From Pycnopodia helianthoides (Eukaryota > Echinodermata > Asteroidea > Forcipulatida > Asteriidae), in the NCBI GenBank assembly GCA_032158295.1, contig CM063256.1:14182953-14246952 (forward strand): DNA of 64,000 nt, in the 5' to 3' direction. The notes under the pieces are model-generated. The model did no database searches. It had not been told where the DNA came from and saw only the letters and a program-made list of their open reading frames with translations. The position numbers were made by a program, and so were the translations under genes. Of the stretch, positions 1 through 13,123 are shown in pieces (the first letter of the stretch is position 1; each line of letters opens with the position of its first letter).

Positions 1-1271
1 CCATCATTTAGCTACCATCAACTCCATTATCGCGAGTAATTGTTTTTTAACTACTATGTGGCTTAACATGATTAGTGTACTTTGTGAAACAGATTGACGT
101 TTACTCTGGTGCATATCGATTTTTAAAAGATGATTATAGATTATTTAGCGTTATCTTTTGGTAATAGTTTTCTTGTGTCGTGCAGTTCTAGAATAGGGTC
201 TTGCACGTAGCTCATAAAGTTTGTTTGCCATTATTTTGTTCCTGCGAAATAACTCTATCGTCATTTTGCCTCCAATGTAGTTCTTGATAATGATATTTGG
301 GATTCATAAATACCCGGGACAGTTTATCCATTTTGATTGGTCGACAGGAGATCACATGTTTTAACGTGAAACATAAACTTGGTGAGATGTTTTAAAACAC
401 ACGTGTGGCGCGCGAGCTTTAATACGCAGGCGCAAGGAGCCCGTGGACGTGACAGGAATTTACAATTTACAGCAATTTAAAACATTGCAGGATTGTTGCC
501 GTGCAACAAAGGACCTCGCCAGTGGCTCGGTCTTTTATCGCCCTGCCAGTTTTTAACATCGGTTTTAAGGACCTTGTCGCCACTCTTTTATTCCCTTCAT
601 AATTGCCTGTTTTGTGGTGGTCCACATTTCACCATCATAATGCTCAAAACTTAACTTCAGAGAGTTGTATATATCAACAACCACCATAAATAATCGAATT
701 CTTGGCCAACAACATTAACAAGCTTTGACGAAATTTAATGATAGAAACGACACTTGAATGTGATCTTATTTACCGAATGAATGCTCAACGAATTCATTCA
801 AATGAAATTGAATGAGCCGGATGTTCATTTAAAATAGAAAGTCGCGGGAATGTTTGTTGGCAGATAAACCTTTATTAATATTATTGGTCAAACAGTTATG
901 TTTATTTTCCATTGTTTGTCTTTTTCAACAAAATTTCCCCTCTAATATGGTAATTCGGCTTGAAAGACGTAACTAATGGTGTAAGTACACATCAATGAAC
1001 CAACATACCTCCATTATCGTTCAATTTTTTTAAACAATGACTTGATATCAGTCTGTTAACACTATAATGTATATTTATTAACAGTTAAAACAAATTTTCA
1101 CACAATCATGAAACTATGATATTTTAACTAAAATCTAACTTTGTCTCTATTTTTTGTTAGTTGTTACGACACAGTGAATATTCAGCACTTCAGTGATATA
1201 ACCCGAAAGATACGAAACTAGTGAACGTTTTGCTTGCGCGACGGAACCACAGGGATCAAGCAGAAAATTAA

Positions 1272-1579
1272 AGGGACACGTTGCATTCGGATTGGGCGCT
1301 TTGGGCTATAAAAGCGTTTGTAATGAAATGAATAATGGTTGAAAAGACTTTTTAAAAGTATAACGTAATGATTCACACAAATATCCCACGAAATTGTGTG
1401 GGTTTCGTTTTACTTTAGAACTAACACGGTCCACCATGAAAAATGAAAACCACATAATTTCGAGGGAAATTTGTGTGATTAATTTGTTTCTACTTTTAAA
1501 ACATCTTTCCAACCATACTCATTTCATAGAAAGGTTTTTTTATAGGTCAAAGCGCCCAATCCGAAGACAACGTGTCCCT
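1272..1579. mobile_element. 308-bp TTAA-flanked MITE, unit 1
   Basis: TTAA at 1268-1271 and 1580-1583 flanks an element with termini AGGGACACGTTGCATTCGG and its imperfect complement (about 40 bp of inverted repeat around GGATTGGGCGCTTTG). The interior is AT-rich, and its small ORFs on both strands look non-coding. TTAA targets suggest mobilisation by a piggyBac-like transposase (inference). Confidence 0.8.
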
Positions 1580-2229
1580 TTAACGCTCAGGTCACTGTGT
1601 GAATGTCGAAGACCGGTTGCTAGAAGTTTTGCATTAATTGCCATACGCTTGTGGTGCGCTAGCTTATGCACAACGTGAACAAAACTTGCACGCTTCCCCC
1701 TTGCTTTAAGTTGTCGTTTCATTTGAAACTAGGTTACAGGTTAGGCATACGTACCGATCAGGTACCCAGACGTAATGTACGGGGCCAGAGTACACATTTT
1801 ACCCGCCTCGATTGACGTCACGAACAGCGACATCTTGCATTAAGGTAAAGGGGGCCTATTATAAAGTCGTAAATAACATAAAAACACTAATTCTGCAACC
1901 TTTTATACTTTTTTATTCCAGCCCACTGATAAAAATGTATATATTAAGGACAAAAGCTACATTTTGACAAAATATCATTGCCAGGTGCCTTTAATGAGAA
2001 TTTATGACTCAGATTCATTGAAGCTTCTTGAAACATAAACCCTCCTATTCTTTGTAATCATTTGAAACCATTCATGTGCATAATGGTTGCACAACTGTGC
2101 ACAACATGCCTTCATCACATACGGAGCTCTTGAAGTGAAATCCATCTTGATCAGCGTCTGAGATAGTTTACTGCAGGATGATGACAACAGGTAAAGATAA
2201 CGACATCCAGAGAAAGTCTTGAAAGCAGA

Positions 2230-2510
2230 TTGACGTCTTCCTGAGAGTAGGAGGTTGCCTTTCTAAGATTGATTTTGTGTTCTCTATATTTTCAGGAGTT
2301 TTTCACCCCATGATGAACTATCTCGTCACGTCGACATCTTATGTGCAGGATGTTGTCATCTCGAAAAAATTATCTCGGGAAGTCGACATCTTACTTTCTT
2401 GATGTCGATATCCCAAGATAACATCATTGGCAATATAGCATCTTACAGTAGGACGTCGTCATCCTGAGAACAGTTATCTCAGAATGTCGTCATGTTACAT
2501 ATGTTATGTC
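2230..2510. repeat. Degenerate tandem motif around GTCGACATCTT / GTCGTCATC
   Basis: The spacer holds a run of imperfect repeats with the words ATCTCG, GTCGACATCTT, GTCGTCATC and GAGATAAC at intervals of about 30-40 bp. The same block recurs near 8930-9195, 15525-15790 and 22180-22445. It looks like an old minisatellite carried along in the unit. I see no coding potential. Confidence 0.6.
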
Positions 2511-3323
2511 ATCATTCAGCAGTAAGTTATCTCGGATAAGCTCCGTACACTATTACAGGCTGGCTTAAGTTTATTTATCACCCAAATCTATACAACAGTG
2601 AATCTTGGTATTGAAGGGTTGGAAAGTAAAAGTTGAAGCTATTTCATGATTTTATTTAGAATATTGTTGTTTTTATTCAGTCATAGGGTGTTTGCGTTTG
2701 TTTGAACAAGATGTGTTTGACCAAAAGTAACAAGTCTAGTACCGTGGCCTCATAAACATGCTACCACAATTTTCCAGGGTAAATCTTCATTGAAGAAGTT
2801 GAATAAGAATTTTAAAACTGATAAAGACGGATGGTTGCATATTTGATGTCATGTCAACCCAAAGTGACTGTAGCCAATTTGAAATAATTTAATATTAAAT
2901 TAAACCCCACATATCCACATTTTATCGAAAAATACAACAATTGTCAATGATGTAATTTCCCTTTAAGGTTCATGATCATTTAGGAGAAATTCCGGAACCG
3001 GTGCACTTGTAGTTGTACTTGTGTATTAAATGTTGGAGTTGACCATCAAAAAGGAAACCTTGTATCCGTCATCAGTATTACGCCAGACCAACAGACACCT
3101 GTAGAGTATAAAAACAAAACCAATCAAAATATGTTCTTTTCTAAAAAATATAAAAGCAGAACTTTCAAAGGTTTTTTCCCGCACCTACCCACTGATCAAC
3201 CTCACCCCACACTTTATTAAGTGAATGGCAGATTTGAGCCCCGTTTAGGTGAAAGTCTACTTGATCCGTCCAGCCCGAGTTTTGGTTAAGATAATTGTAA
3301 AATGATTACTCCGAGATATTTAA

Positions 3324-3657
3324 AGGCCCTGTACATTATTGGTAAGATCGAAAAACACAATGTTCACAGATTCACACATAACTTACATGATTCAAAGTAA
3401 GTAATGGTAGAAAGGGTTCCTTAAAATATTTCTGCCTAAAATGCTATTGTTTCTGAGAAACGAGTAAAACAATAGTAATTATCGCGCGCGATAATTTGAA
3501 AAAACAGAAAACACATAAGATCTCTTTTCACTATTTTCTCGTGACCTGGATGACCAATTGAGCTCAAACTTTCACAGCTTTGTTTGTTCATGCATATGTT
3601 TAATCACACAAAATGTGGACACTGATTTTGAGTTGTTACCAAAAGTGTACAATACCT
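3324..3657. mobile_element. TTAA-flanked MITE in intron 3 of array copy 1
   Basis: TTAA at 3320-3323 and 3658-3661 bounds a 334-bp element with ends AGGCCCTGTACATTATTGG and ...AAAGTGTACAATACCT. The same family occurs at 31290, 48060, 50816, 52273 and 59280. Unit 4 lacks this insertion at the matching place (near 23240). Confidence 0.75.
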
Positions 3658-4089
3658 TTAAGACTTAAGTCTACGACGAATATATTTAAGAACAAAAATG
3701 GTTATGCACTGTACAAAGGAGAGGGAAAATCTCGAACAAATATTAAATGCACTGCATTTTAACCAACTGTATTCAAAACACAAAGCATTTATAAGTAATC
3801 ATTAGAGAAAGATGCCGTTAATTAAAGCAGCTATCGTATATTGATCTATTACATATGACGTCATCATCACAATATTAATCTTGGTCCCGCCATTTTCAGA
3901 GTCAGTGTCCCTGTGTGTTTACAGTGAGGTGCATATTGTCGCAGTGTGCACACTCACCCAGTTGACATCCCCACCCCCTCCAAAATGGTGAGCGTGGCAC
4001 AGTCCCTGCGTGTGACGTCACTACCATGTGCAGCGCGTCGTACCGATAAGGGGGGATAAGGAAGGGAGGCACTGAAAAACATCGCTGAT

Positions 4090-4300
4090 TGGCTACCAAA
4101 AGTGACTGTTCTGAGCGTATGCTTGTTAAAAACGGTCGCGTAACTCTTGGAAATTGTTTCGGTCATGTCAGAAACCTGTTTCCGGTCAAGGTCGCCAAAA
4201 CACGCACCATGGGTTACGATCGATCAAAGCATTCTTGTGGTAAAATGGCGTGGCGAGATCATACACCACTGGGAACGAGTTGGTCATTAAAGCTCTTGAA
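4090..4300 (-). repeat. Dispersed repeat fragment in intron 3 of array genes
   Basis: The stretch around CATGGGTTACGATCGATCAA and GGCGTGGCGAGATCATACAC recurs in each unit and, in inverse orientation, at 30215-30300 and 30830-30905. It is part of an interspersed element of unknown class. Long open frames through it (for example 4089-4436) are repeat-derived and conserved only because the units are young. Confidence 0.6.
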
Positions 4301-5869
4301 TAACGCACAACGTTGCTGGTACGCTGAGGATATGCTCACGTTTTTACCGTCCAATGATTTGCCTCCTATTGCTTCAACGCTGTTTCAGAGCGTGACGTCA
4401 TATGCAAGGGGTCTATACGTACAAATTCATCCTTAATGATTATAGTCAGTCTCATTTCAAACAAGCTATTAACCGTAACCAGACCAAGATTTCCACCTAT
4501 CTGACACCAGTCAAACCCGCCTAAACCCCCACACTCATCAGAGAGCATGAGGAAGGAGAAACTTACTTCTTGTCGGCAAACAGTTTGTCCTCTTGATTGT
4601 ACCATTTTTCGGTGAATAAGACGTAAACGTAGTCAGCCCCTTCCTCGTTTGGTCCCACCTCGAGGTACTTTCTGTCCATGCGCTGGAGTGAACTCCTTTC
4701 CCGTTTTTTTATAACTTTACGAATAGCTACCGGGATGAAAAAAAAATGGTAATAAATTTGTAGCTAAAAATACTAACGATAGTAATCAAAAACAAAATAG
4801 ATAAATTACCAATGTAATGTTTCTTCTGAAAAGTTATACTTTGGCGTCGATGAAGAGCTAAAATAAATTCAGGTTGAACGTTTTTAGATTTAAATATATT
4901 TTCAACTGTTTTGCTGGCTGTAAAGCAGATTGGACGTTTCGAAGAAAAGTAGAAAAGCAGATGTCTGCTTTTGTGCACTTTAAGTGAGTGACAAAAAGTT
5001 CCATCTGCTTTTCGAAACAGAGAAGTGGACAAATTCATTTATCTAAAACGATCAACCTACTTTTCTGTTTCTGGTAAAACAAATTGTTTAAACAGCAAAA
5101 TTAATGTCAACTTTTCGAGCGTAAGATTGGGTGAATGAGTGAAATCTGCTTTTCTCAAAACTGAAAAATAAAACAGTAAAAAAAGGTTGATACTAAAAAT
5201 TTTAATTTACTTTTGACGAGGAAGACAAGCAGAAAATTAAAAAATGAACCATAAAACATCGTTCAATCCGGTATTTTTTCATACTTAGAAAGATGAAAAG
5301 CAAATGTCCACTTTTAGACCTACATAATCAGCCCTTAAACTAGACATCTTATATTCGCATTGTAATGTGAAAAGTAGCAACAGATTGAATTTAATCACAG
5401 TTACAGGCTTCCAGGAGTTATTACCTTCCAATCCATGCGCTAGGGGGATTCCTTCTATTGAAAGACAACCATCTGGATGCCACACATTCATCACTACTTC
5501 CAAGTCATGCTTAACGAAAGCGGAAAAAAACCTTGTCCGTCATTGCTATTATTTTGTCTGAGGAACAGCAAAAAGAAAAATATTATTAAATCTCCTCTTA
5601 CTCATTGGTTAATCCAAAACAAAAAGACAGAAAAAAGAGAGAAAAGGGAGGTCAAACAAACGAAAAACAAACAAACGTTGGTGTTGTAGGTCCCGACAAC
5701 AGAATCTTTGGTGTCGTTATGAATCAAGTCTTTAAACAAATCATAACAAAATCAAAGCAGTTTAACACTGATTGTCCTTGTGATATATTTTATATATGTA
5801 TATAGTTTATTTATTTATTTGTTTGGGTTTTGTGGTGGGGGTGGTATTTTCAATGACTGATATTTTCAA

Positions 5870-6310
5870 TGACTGATACAGTAAACCAACATTTATTTTC
5901 CTTGTAAAAAATAATGTACAAATTGTTTTTTAAACCGACTGCGCGCTCACTCATTGGTCGTATTCTAAGATTATTATTAAGTAACCGTATTTGAACTTAT
6001 CCATTATTAAGGAACTTGTGAAATTTCGCGATTTATGACTGTACCGTTAATGCGTAAACGCAATTTGTTTAAAATGGCCCAGTCGCTGACTGCGTGATAC
6101 CACAGTGCAGGGTTTTAATACCTCTACATTTGATAAAACTATACATCTTGAATGATTTACAATGAGACTGATAAAAGTAAACAAAAATTCATTTTCCTTC
6201 TAGAAATTTTGAGAAATTTGTTTTTAAACCGACTGATGTGCGCTCACTCATTTGTTGTATTCTAGGATTATTATCAAGCAATCATATTCGTTATTAATAC
6301 CTCTACATTT
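5870..6310. repeat. Internal duplication within intron 1 of copies 1-3
   Basis: A block containing TTTAAACCGACTG, CGCTCACTCATT and TATTCTA(A/G)GATTATTAT occurs twice in intron 1, about 290 bp apart. Copies 2 and 3 share the duplication. Copy 4 has only one version (26440-26640), so the duplication arose on the branch leading to copies 1-3. Confidence 0.65.
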
Positions 6311-6528
6311 TGACCTCTATCAATAGTTACCTTCAGTGCTTCGCCTCTCCCTGTCATGCTCAGCTGCACTTGGTGCATACAATGAGCCAAGGAACAGAAG
6401 TACGCATACGAGTTGGATGCCAGACATAACTGCGTGCATTTATCGGTCAATAATGGACATGATTTGTTTTCGTTTAACTGTCCCGTCCAAGTGCTGTGTT
6501 CAATTGAGACTTGCAGACTCGAAAACAA

Positions 6529-6570
6529 CTTTTAATAGTCACAGTTTGTTAACAATCGGTGAACCACGTG
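6529..6570 (-). promoter_or_regulatory. Putative promoter motifs of array genes (TATA-like and CACGTG box)
   Basis: About 95 bp upstream of the copy 1 start codon, the minus strand has TATTAAAAG (6529-6537), a plausible TATA-like box. A palindromic CACGTG lies at 6565-6570. The CACGTG recurs at 13249-13254 (copy 2) and 26865-26870 (copy 4), but is CACTTG at 19875-19880 (copy 3). Conservation between copies is uninformative for the young units, but copy 4 is diverged and keeps both motifs, which gives some support. Copies 1 and 2 also have a six-codon upstream ORF whose stop directly abuts the main ATG; copies 3 and 4 lack its ATG. Confidence 0.4.
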
Positions 6571-7953
6571 ATATTGAAGAGCAATTATCATTAGACACGC
6601 CCATCATTTAGCTACCATCAACTCCATTATCGCGAGTAATTGTTTTTTAACTACTATGTGGCTTAACATGATTAGTGTACTTTTGACAGAGCTTACTCTG
6701 GTGCATATAGATTTTTAAAAGATGATTATAGATTATTTAGCGTTATCTTTTGGTAATAGTTTTCTTGTGTCGTGCAGTTCTAGAATAGGGTCTTGCACGT
6801 AGCTCATAAAGTTTGTTTGCCATTATTTTGTTCCTGCGAAATAACTCTATCGTCATTTTGCCTCCAATGTAGTTCTTGATAATGATATTTGGGATTCATA
6901 AATACCCGGGACAGTTTATCCATTTTGATTGGTCGACAGGAGATCACATGTTTTAACGTGAAACATAAACTTGGTGAGATGTTTTAAAACACACGTGTGG
7001 CGCGCGAGCTTTAATACGCAGGCGCAAGGAGCCCGTGGACGTGACAGGACTTTACAATTTACAGAAAAGATTTAGAGATTTGCCAACATTATTACCCTCT
7101 GAAAAGGGGCGTTTAGGAATGGGAATAAAAGAGTGGTGACTCGGTCTTAACCGGCCGTTTAAAACATTGCAGGATTGTTGCCGTGCGACAAAGGACCTCG
7201 CCAGTGGGACGGTCTTTTATCGCCCTGCCAGTTTTTAACATCGGTTTTAAGGCCCTTCTCGCCACTCTTTTATTCCCTTCATAATTGCCTGTTTTGTGGT
7301 GGTCCACATTTCACCATCATAATGCTCAAAACTTAACTTCAGAGAGTTGTATATATCAACAACCACCATAAATAATCGAATTCTTGGCCAACAACATTAA
7401 CAAGCTTTGACGAAATTTAATGATAGAAACGACACTTGAATGTGATCTTATTTACCGAATGAATGCTCAACGAATTCATTCAAATGAAATTGAATGAGCC
7501 GGATGTTCATTTAAAATAGAAAGTCGCGGGAATGTTTGTTGGCAGATAAACCTTTATTAATATTATTGGTCAAACAGTTATGTTTATTTTCCATTGTTTG
7601 TCTTTTTCAACAAAATTTCCCCTCTAATATGGTAATTCGGCTTGAAAGACGTAACTAATGGTGTAAGTACACATCAATGAACCAACATACCTCCATTATC
7701 GTTCAATTTTTTTAAACAATGACTTGATATCAGTCTGTTAACACTATAATGTATATTTATTAACAGTTAAAACAAATTTTCACACAATCATGAAACTATG
7801 ATATTTTAACTAAAATCTAACTTTGTCTCTATTTTTTGTTAGTTGTTACGACACAGTGAATATTCAGCACTTCAGTGATATAACCCGAAAGATACGAAAC
7901 TAGTGAACGTTTTGCTTGCGCGACGGAACCACAGGGATCAAGCAGAAAATTAA

Positions 7954-8260
7954 AGGGACACGTTGCATTCGGATTGGGCGCTTTGGGCTATAAAAGCGTT
8001 TGTAATGAAATGAATAATGGTTGAAAAGACTTTTTAAAAGTATAACGTAATGATTCACACAAATATCCCACGAAATTGTGTGGGTTTCGTTTTACTTTAG
8101 AACTAACACGGTCCACCATGAAATGGAAAACAACATAATTTCGAGGGAAATTTGTATGATTAATTTGTTTCTACTTTTAAAACATCTTTCCAACCATACT
8201 CATTTCATAGAAAGGTTTTTTTATAGCCCAAAGCGCCCAATCCGAAGACAACGTGTCCCT
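7954..8260. mobile_element. 308-bp TTAA-flanked MITE, unit 2
   Basis: Same element, same position in the unit and same TTAA flanks as at 1272-1579. It was therefore inserted before the array expanded. This copy and unit 3 share several substitutions against units 1 and 4. Confidence 0.8.
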
Positions 8261-9710
8261 TTAACGCTCAGGTCACCGCGTGAATGTCGAAGACCGGTTG
8301 CTAGAAGTGCGTTTGACATTAATTGCCATACGCTTGTGGCGCGCTAGCTTATGCACAACGTGAACAAAACTTGCACGCTTCCCCCTTGCTTTAAGTTGTC
8401 GTTTCATTTGAAACTAGGTTACAGGTTAGGCATACGTACCGATCAGGTACCCAGACGTAATGTACGGGGCCAGAGTACACATTTTACCCGCCTCGATTGA
8501 CGTCACGAACAGCGACATCTTGCGTCAAGGTAAAGGGGGCCTATTATAAAGTCGTAAATAACATAAAAACACTCATTCTTCAACCTTTTATACTTTTTTA
8601 TTCCAGCCCACTGATAAAAATGTATATATTAAGGACAAAAGCTACATTTTGACAAAATATCATTGCCAGGTGCCTTTAATGAGAATTTATGACTCAGATT
8701 CATTGAAGCTTCTTGAAACATAAACCCTCCTACTCTTTGTAATCATTTGAAACCATTCATGTGCATAATGGTTGCACAACTGTGCACAACATGCCTTCAT
8801 CACATACGGAGCTCTTGAAGTGAAATCCATCTTGATCAGCGTCTGAGATAGTTTACTGCAGGATGATGACAACAGGTAAAGATAACGACATACAGAGAAA
8901 GTCTTGAAAGCAGATTGACGTCTTCCTGAGAGTAGGAGGTTGCCTTTCTAAGATTGATTTTGTGTTCTCTATATTTTCAGGAGTTTTTCACCCCATAATG
9001 AACTATCTCGTCACGTCGACATCTTATGTGCAGGATGTTGTCATCTCGAAAAAATTATCTCGGGAAGTCGACATCTTACTTTCTTGATGTCGATGTCCCA
9101 AGACAACATTATTGGCAATATAGCATCTTACCGTAGGACGTCGTCATCCTGAGAACAGTTATCTCAGAATGTCGTCATGTTACATATGTTATGTCATCAT
9201 TCAGCAGTAAGTTATCTCGGATAAGCTCCGTACACTATTACAGGCTGGCTTAAGTTTATTTATCACCCAAATCTATACAACAGTGAATCTTGGTATTGAA
9301 GGGTTGGAAAGTAAAAGTTAAAGCTATTTCATGATTTTATTTAGAATATTGTTGTTTATATTTAGTCATAGGGTGTTTGCGTTTGTTTGAACAAGATGTG
9401 TTTGACCAAAAGTAACAAGTCTAGTACCGTGGCCTCATAAACATGCTACCACAATTTTCCAGGGTAAATCTTCATTGAAGAAGTTGAATAAGAATTTTAA
9501 AACTGATAAAGACGGATGGTTGCATATTTGATGTCATGTCAACCCAAAGTGACTGTAGCCAATTTGAAATAATTTAATATTAAATTAAACCCCACATATC
9601 CACATTTTATCGAAAAATACAACAATTGTCAATGATGTAATTTCCCTTTAAGGTTCATGATCATTTAGGAGAAATTCCGGAACCGGTGCACTTGTAGTTG
9701 TACTTGTGTA

Positions 9711-12700
9711 TTAAATGTTGGAGTTGACCATCAAAAAGGAAACCTTGTATCCGTCATCAGTATTACGCCAGACCAACAGACACCTGTAGAGTATAAAAAC
9801 AAAACCAATCAAAATATGTTCTTTTCTAAAAAATATAAAAGCAGAACTTTCAAAGGTTTTTTCCCGCACCTACCCACTGATCAACCTTACCCCACACTTT
9901 ATTAAGTGAATGGCAGATTTGAGCCCCGTTTGGGTGAAAGTCTACTTGATCCGTCCAGCCCGAGTTTTGGTTAAGATAATTGTAAAATGATTACTCCGAG
10001 ATATTTAAAGGCCCTGTACACTATTGGTAAGATCGAAAAACACAATGTTCACAGATTCACACATAACTTACATGATTTAAAGTAAGTAATGGTAGAAAGG
10101 GTTCCTTAAAATATTTCTGCCTAAAATGCTATCGTTTCTGAGAAACGAGTAAAACAATAGTAATTATCGCGCGCGATAATTTGAAAAAACAGAAAACACA
10201 TAAGATCTCTTTTCACTATTTTCTCGTGACCTGGATGACCAATTGAGCTCAAACTTTCACAGCTTTGTTTGTTCATGCATATGTTTAATCACACAAAATG
10301 TGGACACTGATTTTGAGTTGTTACCAAAAGTGTACAATACCTTTAAGACATAAGTCTACGACGAATATATTTAAGAACAAAAATGGTTATGCACTGTACA
10401 AAGGAGAGGGAAAATCTCGAACAAATATTAAATGCACTGCATTTTAACCAACTGTATTCAAAACACAAAGCATTTATAAGTAATCATTAGAGAAAGATGC
10501 CGTTAATTAAAGCAGCTATCGTATATTGATCTATTACATATGACGTCATCATCACAATATTAATCTTGGTCCCGCCATTTTCAGAGTCAGTGTCCCTGTG
10601 TGTTTACAGTGAGGTGCATATTGTCGCAGTGTGCACACTCACCCAGTTGACATCCCCACCCCCTCCAAAATGGTGAGCGTGGCACAGTCCCTGCGTGTGA
10701 CGTCACTACCATGTGCAGCGCGTCGTACCGATAAGGGGGGATAAGGAAGGGAGGCACTGAAAAACATCGCTGATTGGCTACCTAAAGTGACTGTTCTGAG
10801 CGTATGCTTGTTAAAAACGGTCGCGTAACTCTTGGAAATTGTTTCGGTCATGTCAGAAACCTGTTTCCGGTCAAGGTCGCCAAAACACGCACCATGGGTT
10901 ATGATCGATCAAAGCATTCTTGTGGTAAAATGGCGTGGCGAGATCATACACCACTGGGAACGAGTTGGTCATTAAAGCTCTTGAATAACGCACAACGTTG
11001 CTGGTACGCTGAGGATATGCTCACGTTTTTACCGTCCAATGATTTGCCTCCTATTGCTTCAACGCTGTTTCAGAGCGTGACGTCATATGCAAGGGGTCTA
11101 TACGTACAAATTCATCCTTAATGATTATAGTCAGTCTCATTTCAAACAAGCTATTAACCGTAACCAGACCAAGATTTCCACCTATCTGACACAAGTCAAA
11201 CCCGCCTAAACCCCCACACTCATCAGAGAGCATGAGGAAGGAGAAACTTACTTCTTGTCGGCAAACAGTTTGTCCTCTTGATTGTACCATTTTTCGGTGA
11301 ATAAGACGTAAACGTAGTCAGCCCCTTCCTCGTTTGGTCCCACCTCGAGGTACTTTCTGTCCATGCGCTGGAGTGAACTCCTTTCCCGTTTTTTTATAAC
11401 TTTACGAATAGCTACCGGGATGAAAAAAAAATGGTAATAAATTTGTAACTAAAAATACTAACGATAGTAATCAAAAACAAAATAGATAAATTACCAATGT
11501 AATGTTTCTTCTGAAAAGTTATACTTTGGTGTCGATGAAGAGCTAAAATAAATTCAGGTTGAACGTTTTTAGATTTAAATATATTTTCAACTGTTTTGCT
11601 GGCTGTAAAGCAGATTGGACGTTTCGAAGAAAAGTAGAAAAGCAGATGTCTGCTTTTGTGCACTTTAAGTGAGTGACAAAAAGTTCCATCTGCTTTTCGA
11701 AACAGAGAAGTGGACAAATTCATTTATCTAAAACGATCAACCTACTTTTCTGTTTCTGGTAAAACAAATTGTTTAAACAGCAAAATTAATGTCAACTTTT
11801 CGAGCGTAAGATTGGGTGAATGAGTGAAATCTGCTTTTCTCAAAACTGAAAAATAAAACAGTAAAAAAAGGTTGATACTAAAAATTTCAATTTACTTTTG
11901 ACGAGGAAGACAAGCAGAAAATTAAAAAATGAACCATAAAACATCGTTCAATCCGGTATTTTTTCATACTTAGAAAGATGAAAAGCAAATGTCCACTTTT
12001 AGACCTACATAATCAGCCCTTAAACTAGACATCTTATATTCGCATTGTAATGTGAAAAGTAGCAACAGATTGAATTTAATCACAGTTACAGGCTTCCAGG
12101 AGTTATTACCTTCCAATCCATGCGCTAGGGGGATTCCTTCTATTGAAAGATAACCATCTGGATGCCACACATTCATCACTACTTCCAAGTCATGCTTAAC
12201 GAAAGCGGAAAAAATCTTGTCCGTCATTGCTATTATTTTGTCTGAGGAACAGCAAAAAGAAAAATATTATTAAATCTCCTCTTACTCATTGGTTAATCCA
12301 AAACAAAAAGACAGAAAAGAGAGAGAAAAGGGAGGTCAAACAAACGAAAAACAAACAAACGTTGGTGTTGTAGGTCCCGACAACAGAATCTTTGGTGTCG
12401 TTATGAATCAAGTCTTTAAACAAATCATAACAAAATCAAAGCAGTTTAACACTGATTGTCCTTGTGATATATTTTATATATGTATATAGTTTATTTATTT
12501 ATTTGTTTGGGTTTTGTGGTGGGGGTGGTATTTTCAATGACTGATATTTTCAATGACTGATACAGTAAACCAACATTTATTTTCCTTGTAAAAAATAATG
12601 TACAAATTGTTTTTTAAACCGACTGCGCGCTCACTCATTGGTCGTATTCTAAGATTATTATTAAGTAACCGTATTTGAACTTATCCATTATTAAGGAACT

Positions 12701-13123
12701 TGTGAAATTTCGCGATTTATGACTGTACCGTTAATGCGTAAACGCAATTTGTTTAAAATGGCCCAGTCGCTGACTGCGTGATACCACAGTGCAGGGTTTT
12801 AATACCTCTACATTTGATAAAACTATACATCTTGAATGATTTACAATGAGACTGATAAAAGTAAACAAAAATTCATTTTCCTTCTAGAAATTTTGAGAAA
12901 TTTGTTTTTAAACCGACTGATGTGCGCTCACTCATTTGTTGTATTCTAGGATTATTATCAAGCAATCATATTCGTTATTAATACCTCTACATTTTGACCT
13001 CTATCAATAGTTACCTTCAGTGCTTCGCCTCTCCCTGTCATGCTCAGCTGCACTTGGTGCATACAATGAGCCAAGGAACAGAAGTACGCATACGAGTTGG
13101 ATGCCAGACATAACTGCGTGCAT
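9711..13123 (-). CDS. Array copy 2: secreted NTF2-like (SnoaL/DUF4440-type) protein
   Basis: Exons 13123-13015, 12241-12110, 11411-11252 and 9783-9711 join to a 157-residue protein. The start is the ATG directly after an in-frame TAA. A second ATG four codons later also leaves a good signal peptide. Residues 1-26 are a signal sequence with hydrophobic core IQLVCVLLFLGSLYA and likely cleavage after PSAA; the mature chain starts EHDRERR. Residues 37-80 (exon 2) hold a helix and the motif WHPDGYLSIEGIPLAHG. Exon 3 has a charged helix, then EGADYVYVLFTEKW. Exon 4 gives CLLVWRNTDDGYK and the C-terminal strand. The order helix, HPD-type strand, G-x-P loop, long strands and a final W/R...DG-(Y/W)-K strand is that of NTF2-like domains. 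The fold assignment is inferred from this pattern; ligand and activity are unknown. It is secreted or lumenal if the signal peptide works. Confidence 0.8.
10009..10342. mobile_element. TTAA-flanked MITE in intron 3 of array copy 2
   Basis: Same insertion as at 3324-3657, flanked by TTAA at 10005-10008 and 10343-10346. Confidence 0.75.

Larger units (their letters stand above)
3026..6439 (-). pseudogene. Array copy 1: secreted NTF2-like protein gene with a 1-bp frameshift in exon 2
   Basis: Four exons on the minus strand: 6439-6331, 5557-5425, 4726-4567 and 3098-3026, joined by GT-AG introns in phases 1, 1 and 2. Exon 1 encodes a signal peptide. Exon 2 carries the core motif WHPDGCLSIEGIPLAHG. 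Exon 3 ends in ...KLFADKK, and exon 4 has the W-R-N-T-D-D-G-Y-K strand and a stop. Exon 2 is 133 bp against 132 in every other family member. The extra base lies in a run of seven A (5523-5529) where copies 2 and 3 have six. It shifts the frame after the codons for D-K-V-F and reaches a stop within a few codons, before the core motif. Everything else is intact, so this is either a very young pseudogene or a homopolymer error in the assembly. Residue C in HPDGC is shared with copy 3. Confidence 0.7.

Noticed and set aside
1394..1678. 94-codon plus-strand open frame in the spacer
   Set aside because: It falls mostly inside the 308-bp TTAA MITE, and its frame changes between units 1/4 and 2/3.
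4089..4436. 115-codon plus-strand open frame, repeated in each array unit
   Set aside because: It lies in intron 3 of the minus-strand gene, within a dispersed repeat also found near 30840. Its conservation only reflects the youth of the array, and the diverged unit 4 breaks it.
6274..6528. 84-codon minus-strand frame over exon 1 (starts MFSSLQVSIEH)
   Set aside because: It is a different frame of the signal-peptide exon. The frame starting MHAVMSGIQ has an in-frame upstream stop, a clear signal peptide and correct splice phase in all four copies, and the paralogues B and C agree with it.
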